Origin: Microbacterium kyungheense
GTDB taxonomy: Bacteria; Actinomycetota; Actinomycetes; Actinomycetales; Microbacteriaceae
NCBI RefSeq assembly: GCF_006783905.1
Contig: NZ_VFPE01000002.1
Location: 62,001-126,000 of the forward strand
DNA length: 64,000 bases
Direction of reading: 5' to 3'
Position numbers and translations under genes: made by a program. The notes below the pieces were generated by a model. It searched no databases. It was not told where the DNA came from and was given only the letters and a program-made list of their open reading frames with translations. Positions within the stretch are counted from its first letter, which is position 1. Each line of letters begins with the position of its first letter. Positions 31,379 to 40,682 of the stretch are shown in pieces.

Positions 31379-33373
31379 TTACTTGACCTGGGCTGAGATC
31401 ACCGACATCACGGCGGTGTCGGCGAGCGTCGTCGTGTCGCCGACCTCGCGGCCCTCGGCGACGTCGCGCAGGAGGCGGCGCATGATCTTGCCGGAGCGCG
31501 TCTTGGGGAGCTCGCCGACGATGTAGACGTCGCGGGGGCGCGCGATCGGGCCGATCTGCTCGCCGACCCACTGCCGCAGGATCTGGCCGAGTCCCTCGAC
31601 GGGGTTCTCGTCGAGGTACGACTGCTTGATGATCACGAAGGCGACGACCGCCTGGCCGGTGGTCTCGTCGGAGGCGCCGACGACCGCGGCCTCGGCGACG
31701 GCCTCGTTGCCGACGAGGGCCGACTCGATCTCGGTCGTCGACAGGCGGTGCCCCGACACGTTCATGACGTCGTCGACGCGGCCGAGCAGCCAGACGTCGC
31801 CGTCGTCGTCGAGACGGGCGCCGTCACCGGCGAAGTAGTAGCCCTGCTTCTGGAACTTCTCCCAGTAGGTCTCGACGAAGCGCTCCGGGTCTCCCCAGAT
31901 GCCGCGCAGCATCGACGGCCACGGCTCGGTCACGACGAGGAGGCCGCCGTTGCCGTTGCCGACGTGCGTCCCGTCCTCGTCCACGACGTCGATCGAGATG
32001 CCGGGCAGCGGCACCTGCGCCGAGCCGGGCTTGGTCTCGGTGACGCCGGGCAGGGCCGACACCATGATCGAGCCGGTCTCGGTCTGCCACCACGTGTCGA
32101 CGATCGGCGCGGTCTTGCCGCCGATGATCTTGCGGTACCACATCCACGCCTCGGGGTTGATGGGCTCGCCCACCGAGCCGAGCAGCCGCAGCGACGACAG
32201 GTCGAACTGCTTCGGGATCGCGCGCCCGAGCTTCATGAACGAGCGGATCGCGGTCGGTGCGGTGTAGAGCACCGTGACGCCGTACTTCTGCACGATCTCC
32301 CACCAGCGGCCCGGGTGCGGGGCGTCGGGCGTGCCTTCGTACAGGACCTGCGTCGCGCCGTTGGCGAGCGGGCCGTACGTGACGTAGGTGTGGCCGGTCA
32401 CCCATCCGATGTCGGCCGTGCACCAGTACACGTCGGTCTCGGGGTGGATGTCGTGCACGACCTTGTTGGTGAACGCCGACTGCGTGAGGTAGCCGCCCGA
32501 CGTGTGCAGGATGCCCTTGGGCTTTCCGGTGGTGCCCGACGTGTAGAGGATGAACAGCGGGTTCTCGGCCGGGAACGCCTGCGCCTCGTGCTCGCCCGAC
32601 GCGGCGGGGACGACGTCGTGCCACCACAGGTCGCGGCCCTCGGCCCAGTCGACCTCGTTGCCGCCGCGCTTGACGACGAGCACGTGCTCCACGGTCTCCT
32701 GGGCGCCCGCGCCGCGATCGCCCAGCGCGAGGTCCACGGCGGGCTTGAGCGCCGAGACCTTGCCCTTGCGGTAGCCGCCGTCGGCGGTGATGACGAGCTT
32801 CGCGCCCGCGTCGTCGATGCGGGCCCGCAGGCTGTCGGCGGAGAAGCCGCCGAACACGACCGAGTGGATCGCGCCGATCCGGGCGACCGCGAGCATCGAG
32901 GCCACGGCTTCGGGGATCATCGGCAGGTAGATCGCGACGCGGTCGCCCTGCCCGACACCGAGGCCTTCGAGCACGTTAGCGAGTCGCTTGACCTCGTCCG
33001 TGAGTTCCGCGTACGTGACGCGGCGCTCGTCGCCGGGCTCGCCCTCCCACAGCAGCGCGACGCGGTCGCCGTTGCCTGCGGCGACGTGACGGTCCAGGCA
33101 GTTGTACGCGACGTTGAGCTCGCCGTCGGCGAACCACTGGGCGAACGGCGGGTTCGACCAGTCCAGCACCTCGGTGAACGGCTTGTGCCAGTGCAGCTCA
33201 CGTGCCTGCTCGGCCCAGAACCCCTCGCGGTCCGCCTTCGCGCGGTCATAGAGCTCGGCCGTCGCCACGGCGCTCGCCGCGAACTCGGGCGAGGGCGCGA
33301 AGCGCCGATCCTCGGTGAGCAGGTGGTCGATCTGGCTGCTGCCGGCGTGCGTGATCGGGTTCTGATCGCTCAT
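31379..33373 (-). CDS. acs: Acetyl-CoA synthetase
   Basis: A 664-residue AMP-forming acetate:CoA ligase that recovers acetate as acetyl-CoA. Motifs are the AMP-binding loop [24 protein letters not shown], and the C-terminal hinge and acetylation site [14 protein letters not shown]. The Lys in this last motif is the regulatory acetylation site in related enzymes. The ATG start has AAAGGAG about ten bases upstream. Together with pta-ackA, the window carries both directions of acetate metabolism. Confidence 0.97.
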   Translation of the reverse strand: MSDQNPITHAGSSQIDHLLTEDRRFAPSPEFAASAVATAELYDRAKADREGFWAEQARELHWHKPFTEVLDWSNPPFAQWFADGELNVAYNCLDRHVAAGNGDRVALLWEGEPGDERRVTYAELTDEVKRLANVLEGLGVGQGDRVAIYLPMIPEAVASMLAVARIGAIHSVVFGGFSADSLRARIDDAGAKLVITADGGYRKGKVSALKPAVDLALGDRGAGAQETVEHVLVVKRGGNEVDWAEGRDLWWHDVVPAASGEHEAQAFPAENPLFILYTSGTTGKPKGILHTSGGYLTQSAFTNKVVHDIHPETDVYWCTADIGWVTGHTYVTYGPLANGATQVLYEGTPDAPHPGRWWEIVQKYGVTVLYTAPTAIRSFMKLGRAIPKQFDLSSLRLLGSVGEPINPEAWMWYRKIIGGKTAPIVDTWWQTETGSIMVSALPGVTETKPGSAQVPLPGISIDVVDEDGTHVGNGNGGLLVVTEPWPSMLRGIWGDPERFVETYWEKFQKQGYYFAGDGARLDDDGDVWLLGRVDDVMNVSGHRLSTTEIESALVGNEAVAEAAVVGASDETTGQAVVAFVIIKQSYLDENPVEGLGQILRQWVGEQIGPIARPRDVYIVGELPKTRSGKIMRRLLRDVAEGREVGDTTTLADTAVMSVISAQVK

Positions 33374-33534
33374 GTGAGCGCGCTCCTTTGCGGGCTTGAG
33401 GGAGGCCGAGGGATGTCGGCGAGTCTGCCAGGAAATGTACTCACGACGCCGCGCGGCGACTACCCCCGATAGTAGGTGGCGGTGCCGACACGCGACCCGA
33501 CCGATATATCAGTGAGAATCCTCTCCTTTTCGTT

Positions 33535-33562
33535 TTGTTCGGACCCTTGCCTCCCCTATGCT
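33535..33562 (+). promoter_or_regulatory. Promoter of the 6C RNA
   Basis: TTGTTC (33535-33540) and TATGCT (33557-33562) are separated by 16 bp, which places the start of transcription near 33569. The rest of the 420-bp gap between acs and the Tad operon (33374-33534 and 33673-33781) shows no gene; AT-rich DNA around 33510-33540 stands out from its surroundings. Confidence 0.65.
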
Positions 33563-33568
33563 GACCGT

Positions 33569-33672
33569 TGGCCGAACATTCGATTCTGGCATTGCGGCAC
33601 CCGACGTCACCCCCCGAATTCGGGTCCGCGCACGGCGGCATCCCATTCCCCCCATGGGATGCCGCCTTTATT
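33569..33672 (+). ncRNA. 6C small RNA
   Basis: Two stem-loops each present a run of six C residues in the loop, the defining feature of the actinobacterial 6C RNA. The first has stem ACCCGA (33599-33604) with TCGGGT (33620-33625) and C6 at 33610-33615. The second has stem 33634-33646 with 33654-33666, C6 at 33648-33653, and is followed by TTTATT, so it is also the terminator. In mycobacteria this RNA (B11) acts on mRNAs through its C-rich loops. Targets here are unknown. The 5' end is estimated from the promoter. Confidence 0.88.
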
Positions 33673-33793
33673 CGTCTGGGAGCGGTTCCGCCCAGCGCCT
33701 GGACCTTCCTCCACAGCCGGCTGTCTCTCCCGGTCATCCACGGATCGGCCGGTTCGCGCGTCGCGCCGCTGTGGCCGCTCTTAGCGTCGGAAC

Positions 33794-34933
33794 ATGTCCA
33801 CGCCCTTCACCGTCCGGCCCCGCCCCGGCGCTGCGGTCGTGCGGGCTGTGCCGACGGGTGGGGATGCCGATGGCACCGGGCGCACAGCTCGCCTGGGGTC
33901 CGCGCGCCGGGAGTCCGGGCGTCCGGTGCCGGTGTGGGTGCCGCAGCAGACTGCGCCCCCTCCGGCGGCCCGGGAGCCCCGCGCGGTGGGGGAGCGGCAC
34001 CCCTCGCTCCAGCCGTTCGCGGCGTACCTCGACGATCCGGCCGTCACCGACCTGTTCGTGAACGGCGCGGCCGGGCTGTTCGTCGATCGCGGTGCCGGCG
34101 TGGTGCCGGCGCGAGAGTGGCGGGCATCAGAAGAAGAGGTGCGCGGACTCGCGGTAGCCCTGATCGGGTACGGGGGCCGGCACATCGACGACGCGTCGCC
34201 GTGCGTGGATGTGCGGCTGGACGGCGGCATCCGCGTCCATGCGGTGCTGCCGCCCATCGCGCCGGAGGGCACCGCGATCTCCATCCGCGTGCCACGCATG
34301 ACCGAACCCAGCCTCGACGACCTGGGCCGGTCGGGCATGTTCGACGACACCGTCCGCCGCCGGCTCGACGAGGCCGTCGCGCGACGGTCGAACGTCTTGG
34401 TGACGGGGGCCGCGGGTGCCGGCAAGACCACGCTGCTCGCGGCGCTGCTCGGCGAGGCGCCCGACCACGAGCGCATCGTCACGGTCGAAGACGTGGCCGA
34501 ACTGCGCATCGCGCACCCCCACCACGTGCGGCTCGAAGCCCGCCAGCCGAACCTCGAGGGCGCGGGCGGCATCGGTCTCGCCCGGCTCGTCCGCGAGGCA
34601 CTGCGCATGCGACCCGACCGGCTGGTCGTCGGGGAGTGCCGCGGTGACGAGGTCCGCGAGCTCCTGTCGGCGCTCAACACCGGCCACGACGGAGGGGCGG
34701 GCACCGTGCACGCGAACGGGCTTCACGATGTGCCCGCGCGTCTGGAGGCCCTGGGCGCCCTGGCCGGCCTTGACGACATCGCGCTCGCGCGCCAGGTCGC
34801 CAGCGCCATCGATCTGGTGCTGCACGTGGAGCGCGCGACGGACGGCGTCCGCCGGATCGCCGCGATCGGCCGTCCGGCGATCGACGCGGAAGGGCGCCTC
34901 GTCATGGACTCCGCCGGTGGAGGAGGGCCGTGA
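33794..34933 (+). CDS. TadA-like pilus assembly ATPase
   Basis: A 379-residue type II/IV secretion ATPase of the Tad (Flp pilus) class, which powers pilin assembly at the inner membrane. Walker A is VTGAAGAGKTTLL (about 203-215), the Asp box and Walker B are in VEDVAELRIAHPHHVRLEAR and DRLVVGECRGDE, followed by the His box GAGTVHANG. The N-terminal region (to about 75) is basic and disordered-looking. TAGCGT at 33782-33787, six bases before the ATG, suggests a leaderless operon start. The next gene overlaps by four bases (GTGA). Confidence 0.92.
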   Translation: MSTPFTVRPRPGAAVVRAVPTGGDADGTGRTARLGSARRESGRPVPVWVPQQTAPPPAAREPRAVGERHPSLQPFAAYLDDPAVTDLFVNGAAGLFVDRGAGVVPAREWRASEEEVRGLAVALIGYGGRHIDDASPCVDVRLDGGIRVHAVLPPIAPEGTAISIRVPRMTEPSLDDLGRSGMFDDTVRRRLDEAVARRSNVLVTGAAGAGKTTLLAALLGEAPDHERIVTVEDVAELRIAHPHHVRLEARQPNLEGAGGIGLARLVREALRMRPDRLVVGECRGDEVRELLSALNTGHDGGAGTVHANGLHDVPARLEALGALAGLDDIALARQVASAIDLVLHVERATDGVRRIAAIGRPAIDAEGRLVMDSAGGGGP

Positions 34934-35886
34934 TCGTGGGAGCGCGCCGGCGGTCCGGCCGGCGGCGCGGCGCAGCCGGCGACCCCGAGACCGAGGCCGT
35001 GGCGGCGACAGTGCTGCGGCTGGCCGTGCTGCTGCAGGCGGGGGTGGCACCGGCCCGCGCCTGGACGCACCTTGCGCAGTCCGGTGACGCGGCCGCGGCG
35101 CGGGTGGTCGCCGCCCTCACGCCCGACACTCCCCCCGCGACGGCGATCGCGCGCACCGGGGGCGGCGCCTGGCGCGAGGTGGCCGTCGCGTACCAGGTCG
35201 CGACGACCGTCGGCGCGCCGCTCGCGGCCTGCCTGCGCAGTCTCGCCGGCGCACTGAGCGATGCGCAGCAGGCGGCCGACGACGTGCGCGTCGCCCTTGC
35301 CGAACCCGCGGGCACGGCCCGGATGATGGGCTGGCTTCCGCTGCTGGCCGTCGGCCTCGGGGCGGCGCTCGGGTTCGACACCCTCGGCACGCTCGTCGCG
35401 ACGCCCCTCGGCATCGCGTGCCTCGCGAGCGGCGTCGTGCTCATCGCCGTCGCGCAGCGCTGGACCGGGCGGCTCGTCCGCGCGGCCGAGCGGGCCGGAG
35501 GAGTGCCGGGTCTGGATGCCGAGCTGGTCGCGATCGCCCTGAGCGGCGGTGTCTCGATCGAACGGGCACGTGCCGTGGTGACGGATGCGGGGGCGCTCCG
35601 CCGCGCGGACGACTCGGCCGCGGCCTCACCCGCACCGGCTCCGGACCACGACATCGATGCGGTGCTCGCGCTGTCGCGATCGGCCGGTGTCCCGGCTGTC
35701 GAGCTCCTGCGCGCGTCCGCCGCGCACGCACGGCACCGTGCCCGCGTCGAGGGACGCCTGCGCGCCGCGAAGCTCGCCTCGCGGCTGCTCGTCCCGCTCG
35801 GCGTGTGCACGCTCCCCGCTTTCCTGCTGCTCGGCGTCGCCCCGATGCTGCTGAGCGTCATGTCGACCATGTCGCTGTCGCTCTGA
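34930..35886 (+). CDS. TadB/TadC-like type II secretion F family protein
   Basis: A 318-residue membrane protein with a basic N-terminus, a helical type II secretion F domain (VLRLAVLLQAGVAPARAWTHL, with a second half from AELVAIALSGGVSIERARAVV) and TM segments near 130-175 and at the C-terminus (LLVPLGVCTLPAFLLLGVAPML). It forms the inner-membrane platform of the Tad pilus. Only one such gene is present, the usual reduced actinobacterial arrangement. GTG start overlaps tadA (GTGA). Confidence 0.85.
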   Translation: MIVGARRRSGRRRGAAGDPETEAVAATVLRLAVLLQAGVAPARAWTHLAQSGDAAAARVVAALTPDTPPATAIARTGGGAWREVAVAYQVATTVGAPLAACLRSLAGALSDAQQAADDVRVALAEPAGTARMMGWLPLLAVGLGAALGFDTLGTLVATPLGIACLASGVVLIAVAQRWTGRLVRAAERAGGVPGLDAELVAIALSGGVSIERARAVVTDAGALRRADDSAAASPAPAPDHDIDAVLALSRSAGVPAVELLRASAAHARHRARVEGRLRAAKLASRLLVPLGVCTLPAFLLLGVAPMLLSVMSTMSLSL

Positions 35887-35926
35887 CCCCTGACCGTGCC
35901 CACGACAAGAAACGAACGGAGAACCG

Positions 35927-36166
35927 ATGTCCTCTCGACCCACCCAGCCCCTTCCTCTCCTCACCCGCCGACGTGCGGAGCGGCTGTTCCGCCCGCGGGC
36001 CGCCGACGGCCGCGGACCCGACGACGCCGGTGCCGCCACCGCCGAGTACGCCATCGCGACCATGGCGGCCGTCGCCTTCGCCGGCCTCCTGGTCGTCATC
36101 ATGCGGTCGGACGAGGTGCGGGGCATCCTGACCGATCTCATCCGCCGGGCGCTCACGGTCGCCTGA
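35927..36166 (+). CDS. DUF4244 protein, Flp pilin-like
   Basis: A 79-residue protein: a basic N-terminus, then DDAGAATAEYAIATMAAVAFAGLLVVIM, in which GAATAEYA is the pilin-like processing/helix start and the following 20 residues form one TM helix. This is the DUF4244 type regularly found in actinobacterial Tad loci and is probably the major pilin subunit. GGAG lies eight bases before the ATG. The next gene overlaps by one base (TGATG). Confidence 0.83.
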   Translation: MSSRPTQPLPLLTRRRAERLFRPRAADGRGPDDAGAATAEYAIATMAAVAFAGLLVVIMRSDEVRGILTDLIRRALTVA

Positions 36167-36522
36167 TGCGGACGCGAACCGGAGACGATCGGCGCCGACG
36201 GCGTCCCGACGAGCTCGGCTCGGTCGTCGCCGAGTTCGCGATCGCCCTGCCCGCCGTCGCGATCGTGCTCGCGCTCGGCGTCGCGGCGCTCGCGGGCGCG
36301 TCACGGCAGGTGCGCCTGCAGGACGCGGTGGCGGATGCCGCACGCCTGAGCGCGCGCGGCGAGCCGGTCGCGCGCGTGACGGGGGCCGTCGTCGCGGCGG
36401 TGGCCGAGGCATCCGTCGAGATCTCGGCCCGCGGTGAGCTCGTCTGCGTCACCGCCACGGCGCCCGCACTGCTCGGGCTGCGGGTCAGCGCGTCGGGCTG
36501 CGCTCTGGCGGGCGGCCTGTGA
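36166..36522 (+). CDS. TadE-like pseudopilin
   Basis: A 118-residue protein with a charged N-terminus (MRTRTGDDRRRRRPDELGSV), a single TM helix starting VVAEFAIALPAVAIVLALGVAALAG, and a soluble C-terminal part with two Cys (VCVTATAP and ASGCALA). The Glu near the start of the helix is characteristic of TadE-like pseudopilins. It is coupled to the upstream pilin gene and is likely a minor component of the pilus. Confidence 0.82.
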   Translation: MRTRTGDDRRRRRPDELGSVVAEFAIALPAVAIVLALGVAALAGASRQVRLQDAVADAARLSARGEPVARVTGAVVAAVAEASVEISARGELVCVTATAPALLGLRVSASGCALAGGL

Positions 36523-36541
36523 GGCGGCTGAGCCCCGAGCC

Positions 36542-36880
36542 GTGTCTGCGCGGGGACCGCTGATGGCAGGGTCGATGGCTGCCGTCGGTGTCATCGCCGC
36601 CGCCGTGGTCCTCACCGGCGGGCTCGCCGCCGTCGGCTCGGCGGCGGTGATCGGCCAGCGGCTCGCGTCCGCGGCAGACGCCGGAGCGCTCGCCGCGGCC
36701 GACGCGGCGTCCGGGGCGGTGACCGGCGTCCCGTGCGACCTCGCGGGCGAGGTCGCAGCGGAATTCGGCGCACGCATCGACGCGTGCGACCTGGACGGCC
36801 TGATCGCCACCGTGACCGTCGAGATGCGCGTCGGACCCGTCGTCGCGCGTGCCTCGGCACGGGCAGGACCCCCACCGTGA
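36542..36880 (+). CDS. TadE-like protein of the Tad locus
   Basis: A 112-residue protein if it starts at GTG 36542; an ATG at 36563 is the alternative (105 residues). One TM helix (AAVGVIAAAVVLTGGLAAVGSAAVI) precedes GQRLASAADAGALAAADAASG, the signature of the secretion-neighbourhood TadE-like proteins that end actinobacterial Tad operons. Two Cys are in the soluble part. Role in pilus assembly is inferred from location. Confidence 0.72.
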   Translation: MSARGPLMAGSMAAVGVIAAAVVLTGGLAAVGSAAVIGQRLASAADAGALAAADAASGAVTGVPCDLAGEVAAEFGARIDACDLDGLIATVTVEMRVGPVVARASARAGPPP

Positions 36881-36948
36881 TCCGCGGCTCACAGCCCGCA
36901 CACCGTTAACTGGCGTGTATGGTTTGCGTCGAAGAAAGGACGCCCCCG

Positions 36949-39666
36949 TTGGCAGAAGGCAAGAAGCTCGTCATCGTCGAGTCTCCGACGAAGATGAAGT
37001 CGATCCAGGGGTATCTCGGCGACGGCTACGAGGTGCTCAGCTCGGTCGGCCACATCCGCGATCTCGCAGACAAGAGGGACATCCCGGCCGACAAGAAGCA
37101 GGCCTACGGGAAGTACTCCATCGACATCGACAACGGCTTCGACCCGTACTACGTCGAGAGCGAGCGCGGCAAGAAGACCGTGGCCGAGCTCAAGCGCGCG
37201 CTGAAGGGGGCGGACGAGCTCCTGCTCGCCACCGATGAAGACCGCGAGGGCGAAGCCATCGCGTGGCACCTGCTGCAGACCTTGAAGCCCAAGGTGCCGG
37301 TCAAGCGCATGGTGTTCCACGAGATCACGAAGGACGCCATCCAGGCCGCCGTCGGCAACACGCGCGAACTCGACCTCGCACTGGTCGACGCGCAGGAGAC
37401 CCGCCGCATCCTCGACCGCCTCTACGGGTGGGACGTCAGCCCCGTGCTCTGGTACAAGGTGCAGCAGGGCACGTCCGCCGGTCGCGTGCAGTCCGCCGCG
37501 ACGCGACTGGTCGTCGACCGCGAGCGCGAGCGCATGGCGTTCGTCTCGGCGTCGTACTGGGACATCGAGGCGCTCGCTGCGCCGAATCGCCCGCAAGGCC
37601 TCGACGAGTCGTTCTCGACCCGTCTGGCGCGCGTGGACGGCGCCGTCCTCGCCCGTGGCACCGACTTCGACGACCGCGGCGAGCTGAAGAAGGCCGTGCT
37701 GGTCCTCGACGAGGCACAGGTGCGTGAGCTCGCGACCGCCATCGAGGCGGCGGCCGAAGCATCCGTCACCGCGCTCGAGTCCAAGCCCGGCACCCGCAGC
37801 CCCAAGCCCCCGTTCACCACCTCGACCCTGCAGCAGGAGGCCGGACGCAAGCTCTCGATGAGCGCCAAGCATGCCATGGGCGTCGCGCAGCGACTGTACG
37901 AGAAGGGGTTCATCACTTATATGCGCACCGACTCGACCGCGCTGTCGACGCAGGCCGTGCAGGCCGCGCGCGAGCAGGCGGTCGCGATGTACGGCGCCGC
38001 ATCGGTGCCGCTGAACCCGCGCAGCTACCGCAACAACAGCAAGAACGCGCAGGAGGCGCACGAGGCCATCCGCCCGTCGGGCGAGCAGTTCCGCACGCCG
38101 GCGTCGGTCTCGAGTGAGCTCGACCGCGACGAGCTGCGCCTGTACGACCTGATCTGGAAGCGCACCATGGCGAGCCAGATGTCCGACGCGAAGTACGAGA
38201 CCACCACCGTGACCCTCGAGGTGACCGCGGGGGGCCGCCGCGCGGAGTTCACCGCCTCGGGCACGGTCTACACGTTCAAGGGCTTCCTCGAGGCTTACGA
38301 AGAGGGCCGCGACGAGAAGCGCAGCGACGCCGACAAGTCCGACGACCAGGCGCTGCCCGCGATGGCGGTGGGCGATGTCCTGCGACTGCGCGACGTGGAG
38401 CCCAAGGGCCACGCGACCAGCCCGAAGCCGCGGTACACCGAAGCATCGCTCGTCAAGGCGCTCGAAGAGAAGGGCATCGGCCGTCCGTCGACGTTCGCGA
38501 GCATCATCGACGTGATCCTGAACCGCGGCTACGTGACCAAGCGTGGCCAGGCGCTGATCCCGAGCTGGCTCGCCTTCAGCGTCGTGCGCCTGCTCGAAGA
38601 GCATTTCGCCGACCTCGTCGACTACGACTTCACCGCAGCGCTCGAGGACGACCTCGACGCCATCGCGCGCGGCGAGCAGAAGCGCCAGGACTGGCTGCAG
38701 GAGTTCTACTTCGGCTCGACCGACCACGTCGGGCTGCGCAACATCGTCGACAATCTCGGCGAGATCGACGCGCGCGCCCTCAACTCCACGCCGATCGGCG
38801 ACGTCGCGACGCTCCGGTTCGGAAAGTACGGGCCGTACCTCGAGGTCCCCGACGCGGCGAACCCCGACGGCGAGCCCCGCCGGGTGAACATCCCCGAGGA
38901 TCTCGCCCCCGACGAGCTCACGCCCGCCAAGGCGCAGGAGCTCATCGACGCCCCCGTCGCCGGAGACCGCGTGCTGGGAGAGAACCCGGCCAACGGGAAG
39001 CTCGTGGTGGTGAAGGACGGCCGGTTCGGCCCGTACGTGCAGGAGACCGACCCGCCGGCCGCGGAGGAGGTCGACGAGGCGACGGGCGAAGTCGTCGCGG
39101 TCGAGCCCGAGCCCGCCCCGAAGAAGCGCGGTGCCAAGAAGGATGCGGCGCCCAAGCCCCGTACGGCGTCCCTGTTCAAGTCGATGTCGGTCGACACGAT
39201 CGACCTCGAGACGGCGCTCAAGCTCCTCGACCTGCCGCGCACGGTCGGAATCGACCCCGAGACCGAGGCTCCGATCACGGCGCAGAACGGCCGCTACGGC
39301 CCGTACCTGAAGAAGGGGACCGACTCGCGCACGCTGCAGAGCGAGCAGCAGATCTTCGACATCACCCTCGAAGAGGCCCTCGCCGTGTACGCGCAGCCGA
39401 AGTACGGCGCGCGTGGCGCGAGCTCGGCGCTCAAGGAGTTCGAGGCCGACCCCACCAGCGGCAAGCCGATCAAGCTGAAGGACGGCCGCTTCGGCCCGTA
39501 CGTCACGGACGGCGAGACGAATGCGACGATCCCGCGCGGCGAGGACGCGATGGAGGTCACCTTCGAACGGGCCGTGCAGCTGCTCGCCGACAAGCGTGCG
39601 AAGGGACCCGCCAAGCGTCCCGCCGCGCGGCGCACGACGACCCGCAAGCCTGCGGCGAAGAAGTGA
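36949..39666 (+). CDS. topA: DNA topoisomerase I
   Basis: A type IA topoisomerase of 905 residues from TTG 36949, which has AAAGGA eight bases before it and gives MAEGKKLVIVESPTK; an ATG at 36919 would add ten residues but has no ribosome binding site. The Toprim motif is TDEDREGEAIAWH and the catalytic Tyr is in ITYMRTDST (about Tyr324). The C-terminal part has four short repeats with KYGPYLE, RFGPYVQ, RYGPYLK and RFGPYVT, and a basic end. No zinc finger Cys clusters, as usual in actinobacteria. tmk overlaps by four bases. Confidence 0.96.
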   Translation: MAEGKKLVIVESPTKMKSIQGYLGDGYEVLSSVGHIRDLADKRDIPADKKQAYGKYSIDIDNGFDPYYVESERGKKTVAELKRALKGADELLLATDEDREGEAIAWHLLQTLKPKVPVKRMVFHEITKDAIQAAVGNTRELDLALVDAQETRRILDRLYGWDVSPVLWYKVQQGTSAGRVQSAATRLVVDRERERMAFVSASYWDIEALAAPNRPQGLDESFSTRLARVDGAVLARGTDFDDRGELKKAVLVLDEAQVRELATAIEAAAEASVTALESKPGTRSPKPPFTTSTLQQEAGRKLSMSAKHAMGVAQRLYEKGFITYMRTDSTALSTQAVQAAREQAVAMYGAASVPLNPRSYRNNSKNAQEAHEAIRPSGEQFRTPASVSSELDRDELRLYDLIWKRTMASQMSDAKYETTTVTLEVTAGGRRAEFTASGTVYTFKGFLEAYEEGRDEKRSDADKSDDQALPAMAVGDVLRLRDVEPKGHATSPKPRYTEASLVKALEEKGIGRPSTFASIIDVILNRGYVTKRGQALIPSWLAFSVVRLLEEHFADLVDYDFTAALEDDLDAIARGEQKRQDWLQEFYFGSTDHVGLRNIVDNLGEIDARALNSTPIGDVATLRFGKYGPYLEVPDAANPDGEPRRVNIPEDLAPDELTPAKAQELIDAPVAGDRVLGENPANGKLVVVKDGRFGPYVQETDPPAAEEVDEATGEVVAVEPEPAPKKRGAKKDAAPKPRTASLFKSMSVDTIDLETALKLLDLPRTVGIDPETEAPITAQNGRYGPYLKKGTDSRTLQSEQQIFDITLEEALAVYAQPKYGARGASSALKEFEADPTSGKPIKLKDGRFGPYVTDGETNATIPRGEDAMEVTFERAVQLLADKRAKGPAKRPAARRTTTRKPAAKK

Positions 39667-40307
39667 GCGCAGCGGTCCCCGAGCCTTCCGAAGGGTTGTT
39701 CATCACCTTCGAAGGCGGCGACGGCGTCGGCAAGACGACGCAGGCCGGACTCCTGGAGGAGTGGCTGAAGGATGCCGGGCGCACCGTCGTGCGCACACGC
39801 GAGCCCGGCGGCACCGAGGTGGGGGTGCTGATCCGCGACATCGTCCTGCACCACCGTGGTGAGGTGTCGCCGCGGGCCGAGGCGCTGCTCTACGCCGCCG
39901 ACCGCGCGCACCACATCGAGACGCTCGTCCGCCCGGCGCTCGCACGAGGCGATGTCGTGATCCAGGACCGCTACCTCGACTCCTCCGTCGCCTACCAGGG
40001 CGCGGGCCGCGTGCTGGGGCGCGACGAGGTCCGCGACCTGTCGCTGTGGGCCGTCGAAGGGCTCCTCCCCGACCTCACAGTGCTGCTCGACCTCGATCCG
40101 GCCGCCGCGCGCGCCCGCCTCGACGCCGACGACAAGCCCTTCGACCGCCTCGAAGCCGAGAAGGAGCACTTCCACGCGCGGGTGCGCGAGGAGTTCCTGG
40201 CGCTCGCCGCCGCAGAGCCCGAGCGGTTCCTCGTGCTGGACGCGTCCCGTCCCGCCGCCGAGCTCGCCGCCGCGGTGCGCGAACGCGTCGCCGCTCTCGT
40301 TCCCTGA
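39663..40307 (+). CDS. tmk: Thymidylate kinase
   Basis: A 214-residue dTMP kinase. The P-loop is TFEGGDGVGKTTQAG, the DRX-type motif REPGGTEVGVLIRD and the DRY motif QDRYLDSSVAYQGAGR are clear. It phosphorylates dTMP to dTDP for DNA synthesis. GTG start overlaps the topA stop (GTGA). The order topA-tmk-holB is common in actinobacteria. Confidence 0.97.
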   Translation: MSAAVPEPSEGLFITFEGGDGVGKTTQAGLLEEWLKDAGRTVVRTREPGGTEVGVLIRDIVLHHRGEVSPRAEALLYAADRAHHIETLVRPALARGDVVIQDRYLDSSVAYQGAGRVLGRDEVRDLSLWAVEGLLPDLTVLLDLDPAAARARLDADDKPFDRLEAEKEHFHARVREEFLALAAAEPERFLVLDASRPAAELAAAVRERVAALVP

Positions 40308-40390
40308 CCGGCACCCGCGCCGCCGTGGGCGTCGGGTGCCCCGGTGCGACGTCGGCGCCGCCGTCGGCATGCCGACCCGCACTCGCATGG

Positions 40391-40650
40391 TCGATCCCGC
40401 TCTCGCCTTGCCGACCCCGCCCTCGTCTCGCCGACCCTGCTCTTGCGAGATCGACCATGCCCCTGTCATGTCGACCATGCCCCCCTTCTGTCGACCATGC
40501 CCTCTTCGCAGCGAACATGCCCAGGCGACGAGGGGGCATGCTCGACGACAAAGGGGCACGCTCGACGACGAGGGGGCATGCTCGGCGACGAAGGGGCATG
40601 CTCGCCGTCGCGCGGGCACACCGGAACCGGGCCGGGCATGTTCGCAGGAA
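40391..40650. repeat. 20-bp-period repeat array with a central inversion
   Basis: The 375-bp gap between tmk and holB (40308-40682) is largely filled by units of exactly 20 bp. Left of 40530 they follow TCGACCATGCCCC plus seven variable bases (starts 40391, 40411, 40431, 40451, 40471, 40491, 40511; the outer ones are diverged). Right of it they are inverted: AGGGGGCATGCTCGACGACA and close variants start at 40531, 40551, 40571 and 40591, with decayed units at 40611 and 40631. The period is not a multiple of three, so short ORFs across it are not credible. holB's -10 box (TAGGCT, 40670-40675) follows. Confidence 0.85.
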
Positions 40651-40682
40651 GGACGTCGGCACCGGCGGTTAGGCTGAGCGGG

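Noticed and set aside
33476-33784. A 102-codon ORF over the 6C RNA region
   Set aside because: It crosses two structured hairpins and a terminator, has no family resemblance, and the 6C RNA accounts for the sequence.
40391-40650. CRISPR array
   Set aside because: The units are contiguous, only 20 bp, without unique spacers, and reverse orientation in the middle. No cas genes are nearby.
39294-40677. ORFs running through the 20-bp array, including a 441-codon minus-strand frame
   Set aside because: Their products are shifting Cys/Arg/His-rich repeats caused by a 20-bp period; the rest is antisense to tmk and topA.
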